Shown here piece by piece: positions 10,621-21,100 of a DNA stretch of 64,000 nucleotides. Made by a program: the position numbers and the translations under genes. This stretch comes from Piscicola geometra (lineage: Eukaryota; Annelida; Clitellata; Hirudinida; Piscicolidae): the NCBI GenBank assembly GCA_943735955.1, contig OX030956.1, positions 15,434,695 through 15,498,694 of the forward strand, in the 5' to 3' direction. Within the stretch, counting starts at the first letter, position 1, and every line of letters starts with the position of its first letter. The notes below the pieces were generated by a model. That model saw only the letters and a program-made list of their open reading frames with translations. It had not been told where the DNA came from and made no database searches.

Positions 10621-12025
10621 TTGGTTGAAAAGAGTGCCTTGTATTTAGTAATTATTTTGTGTTAAATAATTTATTTTTTATTTAATATTTTGTTTTAATA
10701 AAGTATTTTGAATTTAATAAATTATTTTATATTTAAAATTTTATTTTAAATTCAAAGTTTTATTTTATATTTAAAATTTTATTTTATACTTAAAATTTTA
10801 TTTTATATTTAAAATTTTATTTTATATTAAAAATTTTATTTTATATTAAAAATTTTATTTTATATTTACAATTTTATTTTATATTTAAAATTTTATTTTA
10901 TATTTAAACTTTTATTTTATATTTAAACTTTTATTTTATATTTAAAATTTTCTTTTATATCTAAAAGTTTATTTTATATTTAAAATTTCATTTTATATTT
11001 AAAATTTTATTTTATATTTAAAATTTTATTTTATATTTAAAATTTTATTTTATATTTAAAATTTTATTTTATATTTTTCAAACATTTTACAATTTTTTAA
11101 ATTTTTTAAAAATATTTTATATATTTTTTAATTTATTTTTTCAATATTTTATAATTTTTAATTTCTTTTTTTGATATTTTATAATTTTTAACATATTTTT
11201 TATTTATTTTAAAATTTTTAATATATTTTTTTATTATTTTAAAATTTTTAATTTATTTTTTTTAAATTTTATAATTTTTAATATATTTTTTTAATATTTT
11301 ATAATTTTTAATATATTTTTTTAATATTTTATACTTTTTAATATATTTTTTTAATATTTTATAATTTTTAATATATTTTTTAACATTTTATAATTTTTTA
11401 TATATAAATTTAATATTATATAATTTTTAATATATTTTTTAAATATTTTATAATTTTTAATATATTTTCATAATATTTTATCATTTTAAATATATTTTTT
11501 TAATATTTTATCATTTTTATTATATTTTTTAATATTTTATAATTTTTAATATATTTTTTTAATATTTTATAATTTTTAATATATTTTTTCAATATTTTAT
11601 AATTTTTAATATATATTTTCAGTATTTTATAATTTTTAATATATTTTTTTGATATTTTATAATTTTTAATATATTTTTTTAATATTTTATAATTTTTAAT
11701 ATATTTTTTCAATATTTTATAATTTTTAATATATTTTTTTAATATTTTATAATTTTTAATATATTTTTTTAATATTTTATAATTTTTAATCTATTTTTTT
11801 GATATTTTATAATTTTAAATATATTTTTTAATTTATTATTTTATTTGAGCAAAATACCTATAAAAAATAAAGTCCGTTTTTAACTATTTTAAGAGGTGAA
11901 TCGGTTGAGGGGTGAATCGGTTATGGGGTGAATCGGTTAAGGGGTGAATCGGTTATGGGGTGAATCGGTTAAGGGGTGAATCGGTTATGGGGTGAATCGG
12001 TTAAGGGGTGAATCGACTGCATCCC

Positions 12026-13590
12026 CATCCTAGTACGTGATCTTGCTGAGTGCATCATCTCAGAAAGGAAGATCCCCACTGAATGGAAAAAGAGTTTCAT
12101 TGGGAACCTCTACAAGGGGAAAGGAGATGCTCTCGACAGGAACAACTACAGGGGCTTGAAACTGATAGAGCAAGTACTCAAAGTACTGGAGCGCGTGATA
12201 GAAGACCTGATCAGGATCCGTGCGAAGATTGACGATATGCAGTTTGGCTTCATGCCAGGGCGTGGAACAAGAGATGCCATCTTCATCATCCGTCAGATCC
12301 AGGAAAAGTACCGGGATGCCAACAAACCACTCTATTTAGCTTTCGTCGACCTTGAGAAGGCGTTTGACCGTGTCCCAAGGAAGGTGATATGGTGGGCATC
12401 ACGTAAACTCGGTATCGAGGAGTGGCTGGTGAGAGTGGTGCAGTCTATGTATTCAGAGGTGAAAAGCAAGGTAAGGGTTGGTGAAACTTTCAGTGACGAG
12501 TTCGAAGTGGGTGTCGGGGTGCATCAAGGTTCGGTCCTAAGCCCTCTATTATTCATCATCGTGCTAGAAGCGTTATCTATAGAGTTTCGCACTGGATGTC
12601 CATGGGAGCTGTTGTACGCAGATGATTTTGTAGCCATAGCTGAATCACTGGACGAGCTGCTTCTTAAGGTCAAGATATGGAAAAATTGAATGGAGAAAAA
12701 GGGCTTAAAAGTTAATATATGGAAAACGAAAGTTTTAGTATCTGGTGCGAATCTAAAGCTGACCAAGAAATCGGAAAAGTACCCATGTGCAGTATGCCTT
12801 AAAGGAACGGGCAAAAACTCCATTCTATGCAGCGGTTGCTCATCCTTGGTGCATTAAAGGTCCCCTCCGCTCAGACCCAAATTACAAGTGTGCCCGCTGT
12901 TAAGGCACAGCTCGACCGATAGATAGAAGACCAATTGTGGAAGTTCTTGTTGATGATGACAAACTTGAAGTCGTTCCTGAATTCTGCTACTTAGGTGACA
13001 TGCTGTCTGCGGGTGGAGGCTGTGAGGATGCTCCCATAACCCGATGCAGGTGTGCGTGGGGAAAATTTCGTCAACTTCTTCCTCTACTGACAAACAGACA
13101 CCTTCCACTTCCAACCAGAAGTCGTGTGTACACCTCATGTGTGAGGAGTACAATGTTACACGCCTCTGAGACTTGGGCTGTCACCGCAGAAACAATCAAC
13201 CGCCTTCAACGCAACGATCGGGCCATGATCCGTTGGATGTGCAACATCAAATCAAAAGATCTCATCAGTTCAGAAGAGCTCCAAAAAATGATGGGAATCC
13301 AGGATATTGGTGCTGTACTGCAAACGAGAAGAATGAGGTGGTTTGGGCATGTGGAACGTGGTGGTGGATGGATCAACAAGGTTAGAAGAATGGAGGTTTC
13401 TGGAACGAAACGACCTGGCAGGCCAAAGAAGACGTGGGAAGAGGTGGTACAGAAAGACCTCAAATACCTGGAGGCACGCAGCACTGATGCCCATGATAGA
13501 AAGGAGTGGAGGGAGAGATTGAGACTTTTCAGACAGGCCCCACCCTCGGGAGAGGAAAAGATGGCCTGTTTAACAAAAACCAGGAGATGA
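12026..13590 (+). pseudogene. LINE reverse transcriptase and C-terminal region
   Basis: The frame from about 12026 to 12686 covers RT fingers and palm: FMPGRGTRDAIF, the VDLEKAFDRVPR box (first catalytic Asp), HQGSVLSPLLF and the YADDF box (catalytic Asp pair). A TGA at 12686 and further breaks before 12937 interrupt it. The frame 12937-13590 carries YLGDMLSAGGGCEDAPITRC, the ETWAVTAETINRLQRNDR region and RMRWFGHVER. These are standard for RTE-like LINEs that copy their RNA by target-primed reverse transcription. Confidence 0.85.
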
Positions 13591-13642
13591 TGAAATGAAA
13601 TATTTTCTGTAGTAAAAAAAGACAACTTGTGATTTTATAATT

Positions 13643-14512
13643 TTATTCAAGAACATGAAATTCACTAATGTCTTTTAAAATATTAATGAATAAATCTTGT
13701 GTTTTGTTTTTGTGCTTCCACAAGATTTCAGCTATGTAGCTGTCTATCTGTGACTTTGCAATGCCCCTTTCAATCTTTTTCAGTTGTTTGAGTCGCCCCC
13801 ACATACTCTCAACCGTTTGTGTATGGGCTCCAGTGGTGGGTTCAACAAAATTTGTACTGTGGTTGACAGTGTTGTGGGTGTAGTCCATTCCAATCATGAC
13901 TTCGTTGCCCTGGTAGGATGCCCACCTGTCAGATTAGATGATGGATCCTGGAGCGATGCAGGCCCTGATCACTCCCAGCAGTGTGGTTGCAGTTCTATCC
14001 GGTAATGCATACATGAATGCTTCTTTCGTCTCTCTGCAAATACCACTAAAAACCCACTGCTGTGGAAGTAGTCGGCCTTGGTGGTTCTTGCGTTTGAAGA
14101 ATAAGGTCTCGTCTATTTCGACATGCAGACCTGGGCCACCAACAACCAATGGAGTCTGAAAGATTCTCCAGAGACACATTTCTCGTATAGCACTTTTCCA
14201 GGAGATAAACGTGGAATGTGAAATTATTAATTCTTTTTGACAGAATTTTACTGAAATTAAGTTATTGCTCCAGCAATAAATGAAGAGAATAACTTTTTTC
14301 AGCTCTATCCTATATTTCTCCAACCATGTCCTTTTTCTTAGGCTTATTCTCTGCCTGCAACTTCTTTTGGAGCACCTCCACGCCTCCAAAGGAACACATA
14401 GTTTCATACTATGTCCATTCCTGCATAAACGGTTCGAATGTAGAATACCATAACTCTGAAAAAATTGTATTGCCATCTCATTGTTAAACGCTAAAATAGT
14501 ACTAAAATTCAT
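13643..14512 (-). pseudogene. Merlin (ISXO2/IS1595-like) DDE transposase with one nonsense codon
   Basis: Two open stretches (14512-13934 and 13897-13643) lie in the same frame, interrupted by a TAA at about 13937-13939, so the protein would be about 288 residues. The catalytic core is recognisable: GGPGLHVEIDETLFFKRKN (first Asp), then PQQWVFSGICRETKEAFMY, then SDRWASY just after the stop (second Asp), and a TQTVESMWGRLK motif (acidic third residue). An N-terminal Cys/basic stretch (CVPLEAWRCSKRSCRQRIS) looks like the zinc-ribbon region of IS1595-type enzymes. It would cut and paste the 4411-14756 element. The single stop replaces the residue before SDRW, so decay is slight. Confidence 0.85.
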
Positions 14513-14756
14513 CTTATCGTCTTAACTAGCATTAGTAATAATAACCTCTGTATATTTAACTAAAACGATTTTTTCGAATTAATAAACTATACTATTTAAA
14601 TTATCAAACTATTTTATTTTAATTCTAAAATATTTGAATAAACTTCAAGTAAATAATTTTTATAACTATTAAAAATCACTTTTAGTTGTTAAAAAATCGT
14701 TAAGCTCCACCCCTTAACTACGTAAATTGGTGGAGTTGGATTAAAATACTAGATCC

Positions 14757-15120
14757 ACATTGCCATCAGCTGCTTTTTATATTCCGCTGTCTATGTTTTC
14801 GAGTACCGTTTCTTACATATCCCAACAATAATAAGTAGCATAAAAAAATATAAATATATAGTTTACAAGCTTCATGATTTTTTTAATTATGTGAAAATAA
14901 TTTCAGATTATGAAAAGTTTATTCATTTTTCTTGATACATTTAACATAATTTTAAATATAAAATAAATTGAAAACTAGTATAAACAAATCAAAATATATT
15001 TTTCTATGCATCTTTTGCATAAAGATATAAAGAAAAATTAATTATTTTCAAATAATTATTACATTTATACCTAGATGAACTTTTATCAGACAAGCCTCAC
15101 GTGACTTCCCAAGCCTTGTG
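14757..15120. other. GLYR1 upstream region
   Basis: AT-rich sequence between the Merlin end and the GLYR1 start codon. Apart from an E-box at 15098-15103 no promoter element stands out. Confidence 0.4.
15098..15103. promoter_or_regulatory. CACGTG E-box just upstream of the GLYR1 start codon
   Basis: TCACGTGAC lies 18-23 bases before the ATG. This is the palindromic bHLH (USF/MITF/MYC) consensus. It could be promoter-proximal or in the 5' UTR; no function is shown. Confidence 0.3.
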
Positions 15121-15155
15121 ATGGATTCTCAATTCAAAATAGGCGACATTGTTTG
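15121..15155 (+). CDS. GLYR1: GLYR1 exon 1 (coding part)
   Basis: [12 protein letters not shown]: start of the PWWP domain. It ends in phase 2 inside the Trp codon before donor gttaaa. The ATG is chosen because the frame fits the family N-terminus. Confidence 0.85.
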
Positions 15156-18100
15156 GTTAAAATTATTATCATTTTTTATATAAATTTTAATATTCATTCA
15201 AATATCATATTTATTTAGTTAAGTTTCGTGAATCACATAGTAAAGCAACGATACAGATTGCATCTGTATCGTGAAAGCGCCTTACAAGTAATAAGGTTGC
15301 TTTCAAAAGGCTTTTGGACTTGAAATATTGGTCAGCGGTTTTTAACCTTTTTAACGCTGTGGTCTTTTATTCTAATTTGTCATACCATGGCGACCCGCAT
15401 AAGTAAATTTTTACTTAAGACTTCTTATTGCATTGTTAGAACGGCGTCCGCGCGAATTCCCGAAATACAAATTGTCGAATAGCTAGCTAGTGTTTATTGC
15501 CGAAAGCGAATTTATTAAAGGGTTTTGTTTGCCGAAATATATTTAATGATATTTAACGATTTATATATCTATGTGTAATAACTTATTTGATGAATTTAAT
15601 TGAATATTGATTCATTAATTGATGAACTAAATTTAATGTGAAATTACTTTTTTCCAATTTTTTACAAATGTTTTAACCGAAGATATTTGAAGTAACGGTT
15701 TTAACTATTATGTTGCATTGCCAAGTACTTAAATATAATAATAATAATAATAATAATCAGTCGATCAAATCAATTTCTATAGCGCTCTTTCCTCAAATTC
15801 AAGAGCGCTCGTAAATAAATTTTTTAAACATATATATCTTCAGATCCTTACGAAAAGTAAATAATGATTTAGAAGTAGTTAAATAAGGAGGTAATGAGTT
15901 TCAAATATATGGACCTGCATAATGTGATGATAAATAGGAGTACGGCTAACGATTCTAGCTGCATAATTAAAATTGTTTCAAAGTACTTTCAAGTAGGTTA
16001 TAATAGAGTGAATTACAATAGTCAATTCGAGATAGAAAAAGTGCAGAAACTAACATCTTTAAAGAAGGGTAATAATTAGGTAATAATTTTCTAATATGTC
16101 TGAGATGAAAATAGCAAGATTTAGTAACAAATAGAATTTGGTTTGATAAGGTTAGTTTTGAGTCAGAAATAAATCCTAAGCTACGACTATGATTAGATGG
16201 AACAATAGTATAAGAGGAAAAATTACATGGATCATTAATTAGTTTACCATTTTTATCAAAAAATATAAGTTTAAATTTTAGTAGATTCAATTTTAAAGAC
16301 ATTAAGCTAGACCAGTTTTTCAATAGATACTAGACTTAAAGTCATGTGTAGAAGATTCATTCTGACAGTCTGTCCTTCATCTGCAGAGCTCATCTGCCTT
16401 GTGAAGTAGGTAGCCAGTGGGTGCGTTCAAGCTGTGCACTGGTGCTCAATTTGAGACCCTGGCACTTCCTCTAAATTATTGGATCAGAAGACAAACTATT
16501 TAACAAAATCATTAAACGGTTAAAGCGGCTGCCAACTAAACCATAATAACAATTATAATGGAAACTTTAAATGCCAAAAATGAAATAAAAAGTCATTATA
16601 GTTTTATAAATCTTTATTTACACATATTCTTCTAACAATTCTAAATAATTAACTATTATGTTGCAATGCAACATTGTTGCATATAATAATAATAATAATA
16701 AAATAGCCTTAAAAAGTCTTTAATTTGGATTTGATAATTAAAGATTTTTTTATATTCAAAATTAATAACACCCAAAAATAGCCTCGAAAAGTATTTAATA
16801 TGAATTTGAAAATTACAGATTTTTTATATTCGGCAATTCGTACTAGTGGAAAAAAATTCCTTTCGGCAATTCAGGCTTTTTAATATTTCGACTCATTCGG
16901 CAATTTGCATTTGCAGACCCGCCATTATTTTTCACGGATCTGATATGGCTCCCTATAGAAGGGGTGTCACACGAGACAAATTAGCGCAAATATTTGACTG
17001 AAAAATTATTTCAAAAAAGGAAACACAATTCGTAATAAACAGTTATTTAAAATGATTGTTTTCTTTGAATTAATATTTTCATTGTTAAATTTTATACTAT
17101 AACTTAGTGGTCTTGAAGTCCGTCAGGGTTTACGCCACGTTAATAATACTCGTCGTTGTAACTTAAAAGATTATAGGAATGAAATTTGTTTGTTGAATTT
17201 TAAACTTTTAGTTCTAATTAATTCAAGCATTTCATGTGACTCTTAAAGGATTCTTTGAGGTATTTACAGTGTAGTGAATTAATTTCTTCTGTTATGAACT
17301 CCTGTAGTTTTGCCAAAAGCTTACTTCAACTCTGCTAAAACTTTGAAGTAAAAAATGATAGAACAACCAGACCTTAATTTTGATACCACAAGTGATGAAT
17401 GATGGACTTGATTGCAGCTTTACCTACAGCTTCATCAATCTTCTTGTAGCTTTCCAGCTGATGAAGAAACTAGAGATCAATTTTTGAGCAGATGCACGAC
17501 TCACACATACATATTAAGCAGGCTTTAATGTGAACAAGTTTTTTATATATATTTTTTTATATAGTCTATATCGTTCACAGCTTGACAGACGCAGGCCATG
17601 TTACAATGGTTCTAGGAACCATGGTCCTTATGCGCCGAGACGCCACCCCACACGACGTACACATCTTTCGATGCATACGTCGCAAACACCGCATCATATA
17701 CACTAGGTATATGATAGTTCACGGTTGCCTATCAGGGATTCGAACAGGCGACCTTTAAGTTGCAAGTCCGACGTCTACCATCTAAGCCATCCCCGCTCCA
17801 CAAGTGATGACCATTCTTGTGCAGTCAGTTTAAATGTTGAATGAATCAAGAATATTTTCAGACATTGGATGATCTTGGCCATCCAATGAGCTCTGTGGAA
17901 GGCATCAGGAGAAAGAATGTGTGAATCAGCTCTGATCTAAGAAACAGAAACGACAACGGTCTGTCTAGTTTAATTGGGTAGTTTTATTCCTTTTCAATGG
18001 GCGGAACCAGGCTTGCAGAGCTGAGTCTGTGCCACAGCCAAACCCGAAAAATCTGGCGGCTCCAGCTTTCAATTTTTTTTATTAAAGCAGTATTTTGTTT

Positions 18101-21100
18101 TCAAAAAAAAGCTTTGAAGTTCTAAAATAGTTTTATCGTTGATTTTTCTGAAATTTTAAATGTTAAATTATTTTTTAGCAACGTTACAAGAGCAACAGCC
18201 TTCAATCAAATAATAGTGTGAGAGCACACCTCAACAATAAATCGTGAATGAATCATTTTCTTTTCGTTTTAAGTTTTTTTAGAGCTGTGCTTTAATATAC
18301 GTTAAATTTCGATTAACGCGTTAATCAATTAACGACCGTCAAAATTTTTAACGCCGTTAAATATTTTAACGCATTTAAAAAAACGAACGCATTAAACAAT
18401 TTTAATGCATTTAAACTTATCCAAATTAAACTCTTTTTTGCTGTTTTGGTTACATTGTCAGTAAGTTGAACACAAACACTACTAATTCACAGTCAACAAA
18501 CGATTGGGAAAAATTGCATTTAATCAAAAAACTTAATTTTTTGAAGATTTGCAACAGAACTTCTAAGGGGCGAAAAATTCTTGAAATTTTCAATATTGTT
18601 ATTTGAAATTTGTCACTTTACACAAAAAATATGCACCTCAGAAGATGATCCAGCTCATGTCTTTCGTTTCACAAACCAACTTTTTCTCAAATTAGAGCAG
18701 AGAATGAATAATCAGAAATGCAAAAAATCTCTTTATTCGTCAAGCTGAATGGCAAAACAAGATGACTTATTGAATTGAATGAAAAAAGGCTATATAAATG
18801 TATTTGATTAAATGATTGATTGATTATGTACTTTTGACTTATATTGACTTATTTCTTTTTCACTAAGCTGCTTTTCAGTTTTTTCACCCATTTATCAATT
18901 CTTCTTTCAGCAACAAAAGTTCAGGTGCCATAGCCAATGCCTTATTCCTAATCTATTCTTTATTTAAAACTTTTATGTTCAATTTATAAAGCATAATTGT
19001 TAAATTGTTAGTGAGATGGCCGTGCCTGCTTTATTTCCACCATATCAGTAAATCTTTGAGTTTTTTTGCAAGAGCAACACATGAATCAATAAACTTGCAA
19101 GCTCTTGATCTAGATTCATGTAAGCATTATTTAAGAAAATAATTTTTCGCCCATCACTGGTAATAAGCTCAAACCCCATTTTCTGCATTTTCTTAAACAT
19201 GTTTTTAATTTTTTTATAAATGGAATTCTAAGTGGGAATGAAGTTTAATGACAGAAAGTATTATATTATCTTTTGCCACCTGTTCAGTTTCATTTTCTCT
19301 AAAAAATGTATTCAAATTTTGAATTATGTCAATTTTACATCCAATTTCGTTTTCCAAAGCTCTGAGTTTTTCTACGAAAAAAAAAAGAAATGTTGCATTT
19401 TGTTTTTGGAAAGATGCATTTAATTCATTTAAGATTTTTTAATGTCAATTAAGTAAGCTATATCCATAAAAAAATATAACTTTCAGGGCTAAAATGAAGG
19501 GCTTTCCACCATGGCCTGGAAAGGTATTTGGTTTAAACTGATTTAAAACATTAGTTATAAATGTATCCTGAAATTTTTAGGTATTCCACATTTCTCTCAG
19601 GTAATATTTAACTCCACAAAAATAATTGGTAGGTAATTGAAGCTTTGCCAGACATCAAAAAGCCTTCTGACAAAAGTCCCAAGCAGTTCGTCTTCTTCTT
19701 TGGCTCTGAAAACTAGTAAGAATATTCGATGTTAACATAGTAATTGAGAAAACAAGGACCGTGTCTAATATAGCCTATTTCGGCACTCTAAGCATCCCTA
19801 TATTAGTATATTCCAAAGAAAGACCTTTTGTTCTTTTGATGGAGTTTTTTCATTCTAATAGCATCTTATGCAGTAATAATTCTCAAGCTATTGTATTGAA
19901 ACATCAACAATCCTTTTATAGAACAAGCCACTCTACAACCACTACAGCGCATGGATACAGGAGATGAACATGTGGTCGTACTTGCGCTTCAAAAAGGCAT
20001 ATGGGGCTCCATCACGAGTGCTGAAGGGCTTCCATGAGGCTGTCAAAGAAGCAGACAAGCAGACAGCACACTTGCGCATCGATGATGAAGCCGATCATGG
20101 TCTTTTATATGCTGATAAGAAGGTATGTATCTAACATAATTTGTATGTTAGAGATGCATGTGAATGAAGTTGATTTATTGCGAACCTTATATGTATTCTA
20201 GAGGTCGGACCGCGGCCATTTTTCATTCCTGGTCCCAAAATTTTTTCTTGTTACTTTCCGTTCCTGTAAATCGATTCCCGAACCTTTCACCTGGTCCCGA
20301 CTCATTTCCTTAACTCACATTTCTTTCATGATGTCTTTTCACTACTAAGCACCATTTTAGCTTCTAAACCATATGATATGGAACTGTAGTGCATCTTCTA
20401 ATTACTAAAAATGTAAAAAAAAGTATATTTCTTCGGATATTAAGGAAAAAACAGCAAAACGTTATCTCTCAACTTTCTGACTTTTCTTCTAGAAATTCAA
20501 TTTTAGATTATTATAATTGAACGAGACAACTTTCAGCAACTTACTCAACATAAAAATGTGCTTAAAAAACGAATGCATAAATAAAAATATATTCATATAA
20601 AAAAATTCTATATCGCATAACTGTAAATTTAAATCGTTCCATCTTAGGAACCGGTTCATCTTGAGCGACCTCTCCTTATAATACTTTGATGTACTTCTAT
20701 TTATACTGCTCCCGTCTTTTTATTACTTGGCTCGTTTTCTAAGTGATCAAAAATTTCTTAAACTCGTTTTTTTATCTTCATAACTTTTTTTTCTATCAAG
20801 ACTTAACGCTTAAAAAATATTTTTATGTTTGTGTTCAAATTTAAAATTATTTTTATCCACTCGAGAATGACATAATATTCCTGTCAAATTTTGTACATAT
20901 TATAACTTTCATAAAGATGCATAATTTAGAAATTTTGCTATTTATTTTATTAAAGTGATCTGATAGGTGTACAAAGAGCACACTTCCATTTCTTGAAATA
21001 AGCGCTATATAATCCAGTCCACATTAAGTAAAAAATAAAATTATAAAAATTACTTTTTATTTATATATAATTATTTCACTTTTTTTTAATCATCATTTTT

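Larger units (their letters stand above)
8387..12025. mobile_element. foldback element, GATTCACCCC family, copy 1
   Basis: 3639 bp with perfect 8-bp duplications CATCCTAG at 8379-8386 and 12026-12033. The ends read GAATTGCAGTCGATTCACCC (left) and, inverted, GGGATGCAGTCGATTCACCC (right). Each arm is a tandem array of a 16-mer (GATTCACCCCTTAACC or GATTCACCCCATAACC), then a conserved core with GTTAAAAACGGACTTTATTT and AGGTATTTTGCTAAAATAAA. Long AT-rich near-tandem arrays (8570-10060, 10690-11850) surround a less repetitive centre (10065-10620). No transposase is visible. It sits inside the LINE and its removal restores the LINE frame. Confidence 0.9.
4960..13600 (+). mobile_element. RTE-like LINE, 5'-truncated and split by two insertions
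   Basis: Segments 4960-5731, 7991-8386 and 12026-13600 read as one LINE polyprotein. First comes an endonuclease/exonuclease/phosphatase-type part (starts VYAPQSGLSLTEKDSFYQK; then motifs like YREVHGG, LTYRSG, QIDFILF). Then comes a reverse transcriptase (FMPGRGTRDAIF, VDLEKAFDRVPR, HQGSVLSPLLF, YADDFVAIAE) and a C-terminal part (YLGDMLSAGGGCEDAPITRC, RMRWFGHVER, KRPGRPKKTW). Removing the LTR element and the foldback element, each with one target-duplication copy, restores the reading at both breaks. Scattered stops and frameshifts remain (for example at 5110-5150, 5527, 12686 and 12856), so this copy is dead. Confidence 0.85.
4411..14756 (-). mobile_element. Merlin-type DNA transposon enlarged by nested insertions
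   Basis: The two ends are inverted copies about 60-65 bp long: GGATCTAGTATTTTAATCC plus a GTGGAG...GTAGTTAAGGGGTGGAGCTTAA section at 4411-4479, and its complement at 14700-14756. A Merlin/ISXO2-like transposase lies just inside the right end (14512-13643, minus). The intervening 9 kb is mostly later insertions: an RTE-like LINE, an LTR element and a large foldback element. I could not find the 8-9 bp target duplication usual for Merlin, so the outer limits may be off or rearranged. Confidence 0.65.

Noticed and set aside
11500..11712. Minus-strand open frame of repeated [10 protein letters not shown]
   Set aside because: It is the translation of the AT-rich tandem array; no start context, composition or homology supports a gene.
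17690..17800. Functional tRNA gene on the minus strand
   Set aside because: A and B boxes are present, but the acceptor-stem halves do not pair convincingly and the repeat has a long extra body with a second copy elsewhere, so a SINE is the better call.
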